From positions 88,544,001 to 88,608,000 of the forward strand of contig JAZBRS010000020.1 in assembly GCA_037176725.1 (NCBI GenBank): a stretch of 64,000 nucleotides of DNA. The letters run 5' to 3'. Below the pieces are notes generated by a model that had not been told where the DNA came from, made no database searches, and worked only from the letters and a program-made list of their open reading frames with translations. Made by a program: the position numbers and the translations under genes. This document shows positions 23,016 through 33,813 of this stretch, piece after piece; position 1 is the stretch's first letter; each line of letters begins with the position of its first letter. Source of the stretch: Posidonia oceanica. Lineage: Eukaryota; Streptophyta; Magnoliopsida; Alismatales; Posidoniaceae.

Positions 23016-24554
23016 TGTAGATATCCTATTTTCGCATTTCTGAGAGTTCTTTTGAGGGTAGAAACCATGAGACGCCCCAAATCTAATGCCTATATTTGAT
23101 AGCACATCTTCCAGATACTCCTTGACTTCTTTAAAGCATCACTAGACCCTACCTCGACTCAGGTTGTTGGCTGTGGCAGAGCTAACTTGCTCGGGTTCAT
23201 AACAAGTCCAAGTACCCTGGGTATCCTTCACTTCAACTCAGATTTAAAATTAGATTTGAGTTAACAGAGATGCTTCCTTGATTTCATAGACTATCTGTAG
23301 TTTCCCAGCCTCCCATCTTGTTTCCTCTGGCAAAAACCCAGGAAAAGAGCTAAAAATGACCTAGGCAAGTTAGTAGCCACCTAAGGAGGCGACTCACATA
23401 GTAGCCACCTAAGGCGGTGACTACAACTGTCGCCCACTTCCATGCCGACTACTCTAGCAGCCATCTGAGGAGGCGGCTCAGTCAGAAGCCATCTCAGGAG
23501 GCGACCCATGTGGACGTCAACTAGAAAGGCGACTGGGCGATCGTGGGCAGCGGTTGCTCCCCACTATCCCCTCAACTCTCAGGCGCCAGCTCAAAAAGCA
23601 ACTGAACGGTTGTGGAACCGCCTCGGTCTTCCCACGATCTTTGACCATCAGGCGTCATTCAATGCGGCGACTAGCGATCGTGGCTCCTTTTGAACCGCTT
23701 TTCCACAGTTATTTCCCACTCCCCCCTCGACCGTTAGGCGCCATCTCATGCGGCGACTAACAGTCGTGGCCTCATTCTCGGGTCGTCCCACACTTTGACC
23801 AAGCGATTGCTAGGTTTAGGCGCCACTCAAACCGGTGACTCACCCTAACTGCCATTTTTCTAGAATTTTCTAAACTCCAACCGTCTCTACACCCCTAGAG
23901 TCTATAAATAGACCCCTTAGGCTGGTGGTTTGAGGGTCGGATTTTTGAGAGAGAAATCCCCTAGAGAGGAATTTCCAAAAGAGACAGAGCCCTGTCAGTT
24001 GTGAGCCACCTTCAGAGAGTTAGATTTCCAATCCAGAAACTCTATCTACTCTCCCCAATAGGCTATCAACCTGAGCTTCTACCTCCGACCTCAGAAATCC
24101 TCAGCTACGCTGGAGCTCCGACCGTGCTTCCTTCCAACCTCATTGCACATAGCATAAGGGTGAAACGGAGTATCTTCTTCCAATCTAGTTTCTTACTACA
24201 TCTCTTTACATTCCTTAGTATAGGATCATAGCATATGCACACGGGGAACAACCCCCGGTCAGTATTTATTTTCTTTTAACCATGTCGTTTCATTCACCTC
24301 TGTTACCGACTACTACACCGAAGCTAATCTATGTTGTTTTGTTTTGAAGGAAAGGAAGGAATTCACACAGCATGAGGAAGCCGCTAGACGACATCCTGCC
24401 GTCGATCTAGTGGTCCAAGGACCCGCATCATCATAATCTCCTACAAGTGTCTTGTCTACCCAGAGACGAGTGGCGATCACAATAAAGGCTGTCAACGTCG
24501 TGGAAGTGCTGACATCTCATTAAACACCCCCCCCCCCAAAATTCCACATCTACA
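23016..24554 (+). mobile_element. Element A 3' LTR
   Basis: It matches the 5' LTR and carries the dyad array (from 23,373) and TATA box (23,903-23,910). Near its end a run of C differs in length from the 5' copy. Confidence 0.92.
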
Positions 24555-24798
24555 GACGTGAGAGTAATCCTGTCAATTTGGCCGCCTCACCTTCTGAGCT
24601 TGTTTCTCTAGTTCGTGGGCCGTCCAGGGCTATGGCTTTGTGGTACTTGTGGTAGTGGTTGTATTGGGATGTGATTGGTGGAGTTTTGGGGGGTTTGGGT
24701 TTGGTTTGGGGTTTCAAGAAAAGGTTGGGACTGCCTCATCCACGCGCGCTTCTGGGTGCAAACAACCATTGCCCGACTTCTAGATTTGGGTGTCTACA
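24555..24798 (-). mobile_element. Element C 3' LTR, proximal part
   Basis: Continues the LTR interrupted at 2,387 and matches about 49,833-50,037. On the minus strand the LTR starts TGTAGACACCCAAATC at 24,798. Confidence 0.88.
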
Positions 24799-24815
24799 GA
24801 TGCCCCTCCCTGAGC
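24799..24815 (-). other. Polypurine tract of element C
   Basis: The minus strand reads GCTCAGGGAGGGGCATC immediately before the LTR start, matching the D tract at 61,215-61,231 almost base for base. Confidence 0.82.
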
Positions 24816-25354
24816 TAGGTCGAGGGGACCAAGGCCGTTGCTCAGGGTTGACAAAGACACCCCGCCTGAAGTTGGTGGGAGAAATGCTGCTGTCGACGTG
24901 AGTCACTTATTCAGCGGATGCATCGGAAAGGTCGTGACTCATTGCCGTAATGCAAATGCAAATGCCAATGCGAATGCAAATGCCAATGCAAAATGCAAAA
25001 GTTAGGATGCAAAGTTAGTGTTAGTCTTGAGATGCTGATGGTATGCTGGCGCGTGCTGAGCAGTGTACAGCTCAGATGCGGGATGCCGTTCGCCAAGCTT
25101 TGCTCTAACCGAGGGCGATGCAGATGCTGTGCGTTGAGCGGTGTACGGCTCAGACATGGGGTGCCACTTGCCGAGGTTTGCTCTAAGCAAGGGCGATGCA
25201 GATGCTGTGCGCTGAGCGGTGTACGGCACATACGCGGGGTGCCACTCGCCGAGGATTGCTCTAAGCGAGGGCGATGCAATGCGCGATGAGTTGACGGACT
25301 CACCACCGGATAGTTCAAGTTATCGGCCCAAGGGGAAAGAGCGATGACCTAGGA
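24816..25354 (-). repeat. Element C 3' end with ATGCAAATGC run and 77-bp repeats
   Basis: On the minus strand this region is homologous to 60,9xx-61,214 of element D. A run of AATGCAAATGC units lies at 24,950-25,002. Three tandem units of 76-78 bp are at 25,053-25,128, 25,129-25,206 and 25,207-25,280, each holding GAGCGGTGTACGGC-like and GAGGGCGATGCA sequences. No coding frame is supported. Confidence 0.75.
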
Positions 25355-25359
25355 CAACC
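25355..25359 (+). other. Target site duplication (left) of solo LTR B
   Basis: CAACC here is repeated exactly at 31,156-31,160 on the other side of the LTR, the 5-bp duplication expected of gypsy integration. Confidence 0.85.
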
Positions 25360-26989
25360 AGTTGACACCCCATTTTGACAAGGCTGAATTGGCAAGATCT
25401 CGGGCGGCTAGGAAAAAACCAAAATTACACTTTTCCCCCTCACCCTTCCTTTCAAATCAAAACCCCACCTCAAACCTCAAAACCAAACCTAGAACCACAC
25501 TCATTTTCTAACCCAGAAAACCACCCCAAAACCCTCTCAAAACCTTACCCTGAAACCATCCAAGACCTTGCCCTAAAACCATCCAAACCTAGGTCCAAAC
25601 CAAACCCTCTCCCTCTCTCTTTCCCTCCAAAACAAGCCCAAACTCAACCTAGGATCACACCCCTTTCCCGAACCCAAAACCTGACCAAAATCCATAGGAA
25701 AACCCATCAACACCTACTTAACAAACCCACCTAAACACCTAGAAATTCTCAAGCCTAACCCATTCCCAAAAACCCTAGAAAACCTAGGTAAAACTCTCCT
25801 TTTTCTACACCTTGAAACCCCTCCAAAACCTCCTTGGAATTAAACCAAAACTTCAGACCCAGCACTCCAAGCCCTAGCCTACCCACTCACCAATTTTCAT
25901 CCCATTCCAAGACCTTTAAGACCCCCATTCACCCAAATTATCCTTTTCTCTCTCCGGGATTATCATTTTCTCTCTCCTCTCTCTCTCTCCTGATTATCAT
26001 CTCTCTTTTCATCACCCTCTTGCTCTTTTTCTTGCTTGGCTGTGGGCCCCCTTTGTGCTTCTACCCTTTCTCTACCTTATTCCTATTTTTACTTTATTTT
26101 TAACATTTTCCCTGAATTTTAAAAAATCGTTTTCCTCCAACTCATCTCTTTCCCTTTTATTTCACCCTTTTTCTCTTTTCTTCTTCCTTCTCCTTTCCTT
26201 TTCTTTCTTTTGCAAAAACCCATAAAAACCCCTAAAAATCTGTAAAATTCCAAAACATAAAAGAAACAAATCAGAATCCCAAGAAAAACAATTAAAAAAA
26301 CATTAAACAAGCAATTAAAAACTTAAACTTAACTAAATCAAGCTAAAAGGAAAGTCAAGCATGTAAACTAAAAAATGCACAACAAACCAAAAGAAAACAC
26401 TGAAAAATCAAGGAAAAAACTAAAATAAAATCAAAACCCACCAAAAGTAAAACCCCACTAGAAGAATTAAAAAACAAACCCTAAAAAGAAGAATTAAAAA
26501 ACAAACACTAAGATAAGTAATTAAAGAAGCAAAAAGACTTAACCTAATAAACATAAGAAAAACAACATAAGGACTCAATTAAAAAGAGAAAGAAAAAAAA
26601 CACAATTAAAAGACTTAAAAACACCCCATCAAACCAGAGAAATCTAACTAAAAACTTCAAGGAAAATCAACAAGTAAAAATCAAAGCATAATTTAAAAGA
26701 CTTAAGAAAGAAAAAACCCTAAGAAGACTAAGATTTAAAAGCCTAAAACCAATCCTGATTAATACGAAAATAAATCCTAAAAAATCCTAATCAATATCCT
26801 AAAATGCTTAACAAGAAAAACACAATTAACAAAACAATTTAAAAAGATTTAACAAACACTTAATCAAATGGAAAACAAATTAAGAACAAAACAAAACCCT
26901 AAAACCCTAATCAAGCCCAAAACACACTAATTAACCTAAAAACAGTCACTAAAAATCTAATTAAAATCCTAACTCACAACACAACTTTT

Positions 26990-28340
26990 CTAGTATTTTT
27001 TACTTATTTTTAATTTATTTTTTTTCTTCTAATTTTATTTCCTTTCCTTTCCCTCTCTTTCTTTCTTTCTTCCTTCCTCTTCTTCCTTTCTCCTTCCCTT
27101 TCTTTTTTTTCTTTTTCCCTTTGTTTTCCTATTTGGCAAGCCCAGCCCACAGCCAAACTTCCCCTTTCTTCTTCCCTCCTCTTCTTCTTCTTCCATTCTT
27201 CTCCTCCTCTCACAACCTGCAAACGACAGTCAACACCTCTCCCTCATTGGTTTTTTTTTTTTTCAAACCTTCACCTGACAGCTACCTTGACTTCCCAGCA
27301 CCCCCCACTACCCACGACCTCCATCACCACCTTGCCCTGTGGCCTGAAACCAAGGACAAGGACCCATGCCCTCTCCCCTTGACCTTGGAATCCAGCAGAC
27401 TTTGGAGGAACAAAAAGGCTGAGATTTTGGATCCAAAGGAGGTTCGTCCGACACACCTGCAAAGACCAAGTCTCCAGCTCTCTCACCCTTCTTCCAGAAC
27501 CCAAAAACACCCCCAATCCTTCCCGGAATCCTCCCCCGAAGTGGCCAGCACCCAAACAGCTCAGAACGACCTTCTTCATTGCAAACCCACCACCACGAGC
27601 ATCCAAAAATTCCCAAACTCCACCATCGTACTCACCGAGTTCCCACCTTCACAACCCACCCAATATCTCACCGTGAAACCTTCCACAGCCACCGCATTCT
27701 ACTACAAACACTTGGGTCCTTTTTTTTGCCGAAATCTTCCAACATCCATAACTTCCTCCACACTCAGTGGAATCCACTTCTGTTTCCTCCCACACGCTCC
27801 TCGAACAACCACCTAGCCGCACATCGCCATACCCACCTCGGCCTTCACAGCAAAGCCTCGGCCGGACCAGATCTTGCTCCGAGCTGTGGAAGGCGCCCCT
27901 GGAAGCTCCGTCATCCTCCTCGGACCTCCGGCGACGTCCCCGAAGCTCCCCAGCACCAGCAGCCGCTTCCCACCACCGTCCCCACTTCCCTCCAGCCGGC
28001 CGAAAGCCACCTAGGTGGGTGGACTCTTCCGGCGCGCGTGAGGGGTGAAGCAAGCCTCCACCGGATTCTCCTCCTCTCCTTCTTGCTCCTCGGCCTTTCC
28101 CCGAGGGCTTTCATCGCCTGTGCCGCCCGCAATCCCTCGCCGAAGTTGTCGTCTTCTCCGGCGCCGGCCACCCCCGCAGCGGCCGTTGCGCGTCGCTCCG
28201 CCGCCCCACGCTCCGCCGCAAGCCTCCGCAGCCTCCGTCGCACACCGCCGCTCTCTCTCCACGCTCCGTCGCCCTGCGTCGTCCCTCCTCCGCAGGTCCA
28301 GAGCTTCGTCGGCGATCCTCCGGTCTCCACCTCCACTGTA
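26990..28340 (+). other. CT-rich to GC-rich block inside LTR B
   Basis: A pyrimidine-rich stretch (about 27,000-27,240) is followed by a GC-rich region with long open frames on both strands (for example 27,579-28,412 plus and 27,911-28,336 minus). Composition rather than selection explains these frames: none matches a domain I know. The 3' LTR of D has the same succession at 61,700-63,430. This may be a transcribed U3/R/5' untranslated segment. Confidence 0.5.
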
Positions 28341-28379
28341 AGCTGCTGCCATGTTTTTTTTTATTTTATCAGTAGCTTA

Positions 28380-29400
28380 GAAAAATTTGCTTGCATTGCA
28401 TCCATGTCATAATAACTTTCTAATATTGCATGTAGGTCCTGATCAGATTAAGTCTTATGTTATATTGAATTTAGAATCTTATTAAATTGCTTTAAATGTT
28501 TCTGGTTTTTAGTATTTGCATGATAGTCCATTTACTGTGCTGTCCAGTTGTAAAAAAATTATGTTTTAGCCCTTCTACTTTTAATTTTTGCATCTGAATC
28601 CTGCAGTAGATTATTTAATTTAAATGCTGTAAGTTTGCCTTATTGTATTGCATTCTGGGTCCTTTTTAGTTTCTGTTTTTGCATCTTAGTCCAATGCACT
28701 GTAGAACTTAGGGTTTATTTTCGTATTTTGCATGCTGTATTGCACATCTGTCCCTCTGTTTTTTCATTTTTGCATATAGGTCCATTTAAATGCACAGTAG
28801 CCATTTTGCATGCATTTTTGCATATTGCATTGCATTTTCAACCCTGTTTTTTTAAAAAATTGCACATCAGTCCATAGACCTTGATTTCAGAGCATGTTTT
28901 GCATACTAAATTGCATTTTTGACCTTGCATGATTTCAAAATGACACATAGGTCCCTTGCATCATTATAAAATAATGTAAAATGACCATTTTGCCCCTAAA
29001 GATGCATTTTAGCTCCCATGTTTGCGAAATTGCATGTAGGCCCTCCACTTGCATTCCCAGACTCCCCAGAACCCTGTTTTCTGGAAAAATTGCATTTTAG
29101 CCCCTAATGTTTTTAAAAAATTGCATTCTGCTCGCCATTTGCTTTCAAAACTTCCTCTGATGCATACCTACTTTTAAAAACTGTATTCTCAAGCCTATTC
29201 TTTGCAAAACTACCCTCTGTCACCTCCTGTTCTCAAAACCCCCACCTGTAAGCCCCATCCTTTTCAAAAATTTGCATTTAAACCCCTTCTCTTTTCAAAA
29301 ATGGCATTTGAACCTCTGTTTTTCTAAAAATTCCCTCCTTGTCTTTTCTGACATCTTGCATGCATTTGCATTCATGTAGCTTTGCATTAAGCATCTTTTG
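28380..29400 (+). repeat. Degenerate GCAT..AGGTCC array in LTR B
   Basis: Some fifteen spaced copies of a TTGCATNTAGGTCC-like motif occur at irregular intervals of about 40-90 bases. The D 3' LTR has the same motif in the same relative place (63,540-63,840). Confidence 0.6.
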
Positions 29401-30102
29401 CACACACTAAAGCCCCCTTAGCTCCCATTCACCTGGGAGGACCTTTTTGCACACCCCTAGGATCTCCTGAACACTTAGATCTGTTCTTCTCCCCTGTTCT
29501 GGCCCTCCTGCCTTGAAGCTGCGATATCTTCCAATCCGGCCGTTGGATCTTCCCAAATAAGCTGCCCAGATGACCGCGGCGAAGCGCTCTTCAGCATGGA
29601 CCAAGCAGATTTCAGATCAGACCCCAGGATTTCCAGGTATGTCCTCCTGAACCCCTGCATTGCATTCATCTGCATGCCAATTGCATAGTTTGCTTTGTTT
29701 TCGCTTTCTGTCTCTTTGAGCATGTAGAATAGGACCTCCTCTTCTTGTCTATCAGCTCCGATCTCCGTTTCGCATTTCCCCAGGGGTTTTGTGTTGTGTT
29801 TTCCCTGGATTCACCACTTAATGCAACCTTCTTCCCCATTTTCCACGATCTGATCGCATCGCGAGCTTTGGGCAGCGTGCGAGACACATCGTGGAGCGGT
29901 TTAGTGGGAAACGATCACAAAAAAGTGGTAATCCCTCCATTTGCTCACTTCTCCCCTTTGTAGGTCTTCACAACTACTCTATGTGGCCCCGAACAGCGTC
30001 TGTTCTCACACACACGTTGTTTTACCTCTCCTTTAGCCTTTTCTGATCTTTTTCCCTGCATTTGCATTCGCATGGCTTTTCTGAGGTTTTATCTTGCTGC
30101 TT

Positions 30103-30500
30103 TTGGCACCGTTTCGCGTGCCCGCTTTGTCTTTGGCACCGTTTTGTGTGCCCGCTTTGTCTTTGGCACCGTTTCGCGTGCCCGCTTCGCTTTTGGCACC
30201 GTTTTGCGTGCCCGCTTCGTTTTGGCACCGTTTTGCGTGCCCGCTTTCTCTTTTGCGCTGTTTTGCGTGTCCGCTTTCGTTTTGGCACCGTTTTGCGTGC
30301 CTGCTTTGTCTTTCGCGCCGTTTTGCGCGCTCGCCTTGTTTTTGGCACAGTTTTGCATGCCCGCTATCGTCTTTTGCACCGATTTGCGTGCCGCCTTGCT
30401 TTCTCGCTTCATTTTGCATGCCGCCTTGCTTTCTTGCTCGTTTTGCGTGCCGATCTTGTCTTTTTGCTCCGTTTTGCGTGTCGTTCTTGTTTCTTGCCTC
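30103..30500 (+). repeat. 30-bp tandem repeat in LTR B
   Basis: About 13 units of TTTTGGCACCGTTTTGCGTGCCCGCTT type with period 29-31, degenerating to the right. Open frames on both strands cross it, as expected for a period near a multiple of three. Confidence 0.85.
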
Positions 30501-30816
30501 GTTTTGCGTGTTTTACGCCGTTTTCTCTTACGTGTCGATCGCATTGCATGGTTTTGCCGTTGTTTTGCTTTTTCGCCCGCATTTGCATATAGGGCAGTGA
30601 TGCTTACTGCCTGGAGTTCTCACGAGCTGGGTTTCGCCCAGTTTGGAACACAGACAGCGTAGCTGAGCACTTAGACAGCACGTTTACTTCCTTGCTTTGC
30701 ATCCTTCCACTTAAGGCACACCTTGAGCATTCATTTAGGCACATAGGCATTCAGACCTGCATTTCCCTGCGTATGCGAGCGTAAGCCTAGAAAGACCGAT
30801 TCTCGGGCGTGTCGGG

Positions 30817-30856
30817 GGTGCCTAACACCTTCCCCGCGCGTAACAGGAGTCCTTGC
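30817..30856. other. Conserved GGTGCCTAACACCTTCCC box shared by LTRs B and C
   Basis: GGGGGTGCCTAACACCTTCC followed by a GCGTAACAGGAGTCC segment. Its reverse complement is at about 228-268 in C LTR and at about 47,668-47,708. It survives in LTRs that otherwise do not align well. Confidence 0.65.
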
Positions 30857-31155
30857 CCAGTCTTTTGGCCCGCAATGACCATATTGCCCCTATCCTAGGC
30901 TAGAGTCATCTCATTTGCATGTATTTGCATTTGTTTTCCCTTGCATTGCTTTGCTTTGCATTTCTTGCTTGGTTTTGCGTGTTAATCCATGCATTTCCCC
31001 CGGTTTTCCTTGTCTTCCGTTAATAGACATGGTGGCGACTCTGATTTGTCTTATCTTCCTCTTTTCTTCTCGATTTTAAGTGTTTTCGAGTTGAGCCTCT
31101 TCCTCGGATCAATCGCCGCTAATAGTAAGCCTGATTTCCGATTGGGATTACTACA

Positions 31156-31160
31156 CAACC
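31156..31160 (+). other. Target site duplication (right) of solo LTR B
   Basis: CAACC, matching 25,355-25,359. Confidence 0.85.
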
Positions 31161-31500
31161 AAAAAAGTATGCCCCTAGTATCGAGTAATGATGCTAGGGG
31201 GCTGTCGAGGTGTTCCTGGCGAAAAAAAAGAGGTGCGAGACAGCTATGACGGGCGTCTACCGAGCAATTAAGGGCTGCCAGCCCAAAGAAGGGAAGGATC
31301 CCTCAAGATAGCGGAAAAATGATGCCCCTGGTATCGAGAAACGATGCCAGGGGGTAGCAAAAACACTGCAGACATGGTGACGGGTGTCGGTCGAACAGTT
31401 AGAGATGCTAGCCCGAGCAGAGAAGCTCTAGACACTTTGACAGATGTCATCTAGGTAGTTGGGGCTGCCAGCCCGAGCAAACATTTTGACGGTTGTCGAC
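31161..31500. other. Element C 3' region with two stem-loops
   Basis: CCCCTAGTATC (31,172-31,182) pairs with GATGCTAGGGG (31,190-31,200), and CCCCTGGTATC (31,325-31,335) pairs with GATGCCAGGGG (31,343-31,353). Element D has a counterpart at 59,754-59,780. No gene seen. Confidence 0.65.
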
Positions 31501-31529
31501 CGAGCAGTTAGGGCTACCAGCTCGAGTAG

Positions 31530-32215
31530 AGGCTTGCCCTCGACTGAGGAAGCAAGTAGGTGGGACTCCGTCCGTCAGGAACGAAGACGCAAGAAGGAGG
31601 CTTGTCCTCGACCAAGGAAACAAGTAGGCAGGACTCCGTCCGTCCGGAATGAAGACGCGCGAGAGAGACTTGTCCTCGACCGAGGAAGCAAGCAGGCGGG
31701 ACTCCGTCCATCCGGAACGAAGACGCGCGAGAGAGGCTTGTCCTTGACCAAGGAAACAAGCAGGTGGGACTCCGTCCGTCCGGGACAAAGACGCGCAAGA
31801 GAGGCTTGTCCTCGACCGAGGAAACAAGCAGGCGAGACTCTGTCTGTCCGGGACGAAGACGCGTGAGAGAGGCTTGTCCTCGATCGAGAAAACAAGCAGA
31901 CGGGACTCCGTCCGTCCGGGACGAAGACGTGCGAGAGAGGCTTGTCCTCGACCGAGGAAACAAGTAGGTGGGACTCTGTCTGTCTAGGACGAAGACGTGC
32001 GAGAGAGGCTTGTCCTCGACCAAGGAAACAAGCAGGCAGGACTCCGTCTGTCCAAGACGAAGACGCGTGAGAGCGGCTTGTCCTCGACCAAGGAAACAAG
32101 CAGGCGGGACTCCGTCCGTCCGGAATGAAGATGCGGGAGAGAGGCTTGTCCTCAACTGAGGAAGCAAGCAAGCGGGACTCCATCCGTCCAAAACGAAGAC
32201 ACGCGAGAGAGGTTG
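31530..32215. repeat. 68-bp tandem repeat, about ten copies (element C)
   Basis: Units hold GGACTCCGTCCGTCCGG, then GAAGACGCGCGAGAGAGGCTTGTCC. Starts at about 31,563, 31,631, 31,699, 31,767 and 31,835 give a period of 68. Long minus-strand frames (for example 31,514-32,266) run through it only because stops are absent from the unit; 68 is not divisible by three, so the peptide changes frame in each unit. Confidence 0.85.
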
Positions 32216-33813
32216 AAATGTGATAAGTTTCGGACTTATCGACCGTGAAGATAATAGGAATACCAATACCTGGAGGTTTGGCAGAGGTCCATAGACGGTC
32301 CCCTAACAGTTAGGGGTGTCAGCCTGGAAAAGAAATCTGGGAAGCAAGTGCACTCCGATGCCTCAGGCTGATGGCTTGTGACTGCATCGCCTCGAGGGGC
32401 AAAACTGCAGCTTCTATTCTGGTAGGAGCTTCTATGCAAATCTCTCAATCGGTGGTGCATGGCAGCTTCGTTCGGCCAATCCTCCTGAAAAGGTTCAGAT
32501 GGCCTGATATAATTGTAGGGGTCTCTCTGTAATTTGTCCAAATTGCGAGGTTACTGCCCGTCCCGGGCTGTCGCGACCTGACCAGGTCCTGTTCTAATTC
32601 CCTTGTGACCACAAAGGATCCTGCCATGGCTCTGTTGGAAACCAGAGCTAATTTGCCATTTCTGTAAAAGTTGGGGGCTTATACGTAATTTCTGCAAACT
32701 ATGATATCTTCTGTCCATCTCGGACTATTGTGACCTGACCTGGTCTTGTTCTGATTCTCTTGCGACCACAATGGATCCTGTCGTGGCTTGGTTGAAAACC
32801 AGAGCTGATTTGCCATTCTTGTGAAAACTAGGGGCTTATCTGTGATTTTTGCAAATTATGATAGAATTGACCTGCAGGCTAACGGATGCTACCGTTCTGT
32901 TGTTCGTCCAGGGCACTTATGACACGATAAACATTGACGTGCTGCCGTGAGGGCTCTGCCTCAGGCTGTGGCCACTCCCAGTGCTTGTGCAAAAGCTAGG
33001 GGCCTGTGTGCAATTTTTAGAGAACTAAGGGTTGTTTTTGCAATTTGCTGCCATTGCTTTGCTGCCTACCCTGGGGCATCTATGATGCGACGAGTGTTGC
33101 AGAACATCAATGCAAGAGTTTTGTCACAGTGTTGTGATCATTCTTGCCATCTACGAAAAGCCAGGGACCTGTGTACAATTTTGCAAAACTATAGGGCTCT
33201 GAAGTGAATTTCATTGTTCTGGGAGTCTCCTTGGTGATGTCCACCTGTACTAGGCCTTTTGACAATTTTGTCAAGTAGAGGGATCTCTGATTGGTTTGCT
33301 GCAAAATCAGAGTGTAAAATGCAAATTTTCTAGGTAAATTGCGCTTTGGCGCCTGAAGAGATTTGCCGAGAATGCCGAAGGTTTTTTAAAACCTGGTGGG
33401 TCCCACCAAGGTAACTGCCTGCAACCGTTTCTGGGCTCTGAGGGTGCATCCCTTCATTGTGGCAATCAACAAATTTCAACTTAGAATGGCACTATTCATT
33501 TATTTCATTTCATGTCACACTTGCTAAGTTTTCCATTTGATTTTATTTACACATTTCTGCTCAAATAAAACCCGTGCCTTGGCATTCTTCTCCACTTCTT
33601 CTTCTCATTTCCACACTGTAGACTGTTCGTCTCCTCCTTCCTCTTGTGTGCGGTGGTGGAGCGTGGTGCCACTAGTGAGGATGCGGCGGCGAGGTGGGAG
33701 GTGTAGAGGTTTGCAGGCCACTCTAGGGAGGACCTCCGCGAGCGCGGGGCGCGGGATCTGAGGCAGGGCTGATCTCCGACGGCGGTGCTCAGCTCTCCAG
33801 CGACGTCAACAAA
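32216..33813. other. Element C region upstream of the PMD gene
   Basis: It contains a GATAAGT...ACTTATC stem (32,222-32,240) also found in D and several AGGGGCTTATCTGTGATTTTTGCAAA-like phrases at loose intervals. A GGTGGGTCCCACC palindrome is at about 33,404-33,416. The last 250 bases are CT-rich then GC-rich and probably include the 5' untranslated region of the PMD gene. No coding frame supported. Confidence 0.5.

Larger units (their letters stand above)
2388..24554 (+). mobile_element. Element A: 22.2-kb Tat-type retrotransposon with both LTRs
   Basis: LTRs of about 1.54 kb (2,388-3,933 and 23,016-24,554) begin TGTAGATATCC and end CATCTACA. A primer site follows the first and a polypurine tract precedes the second. 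Inside are gag, two protease domains, RT, RNase H, a second RNase H and integrase on the plus strand, then two antisense intron-containing genes. It lies in the third 71-bp unit of the C LTR. The bases next to its ends (CATGC left, GACGT right) are not a target duplication; against the uninterrupted copy about 8 bases are missing at the site, so a small deletion accompanied or followed insertion. Confidence 0.9.
25360..31155 (+). mobile_element. Solo LTR B, 5.8 kb, inserted in element C
   Basis: It starts AGTTGACACCCC, one base from the TGTTGACACCCC start of the D 3' LTR, and ends GGGATTACTACA. The CAACC duplication flanks it and no internal region or second LTR is present, so it is a product of LTR-LTR recombination. 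Its order is: CCCTAG-rich start, AT-rich part, CT-rich part, GC-rich block, GCAT-rich part, 30-bp repeats, a conserved GGTGCCTAACACC box and a TGGCGACTCTG motif at 31,033. The inverted LTR F at 63,885 begins with the reverse complement of its end. Confidence 0.85.

Noticed and set aside
24950..25280. CRISPR-like array of short repeats
   Set aside because: Units are directly adjacent with no unique spacers, in a eukaryotic retrotransposon.
27121..28412. Possible host gene in Pro/Ser/Arg-rich frames of 231-277 aa
   Set aside because: Lies inside a 5.8-kb solo LTR, GC-rich with frames on both strands and no domain; same compartment occurs in LTR D.
30062..30662. Overlapping 150-196 aa frames on both strands (Arg/Lys/Ala-rich or Cys/Phe-rich)
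   Set aside because: They are readings of the 30-bp repeat in LTR B, not a gene.
31030..31043. Primer binding site ending a 5.67-kb LTR at 31,029
   Set aside because: The CAACC target duplication and the match of LTR F put the true LTR end at 31,155; the TGGCGACTC motif is inside the LTR and no internal region follows.
31514..32266. 250-aa minus-strand frame rich in SRTSLSRASS-like repeats
   Set aside because: It only reads through the 68-bp tandem repeat, whose unit lacks stops; frames of similar length exist on both strands and the unit length is not a multiple of three.
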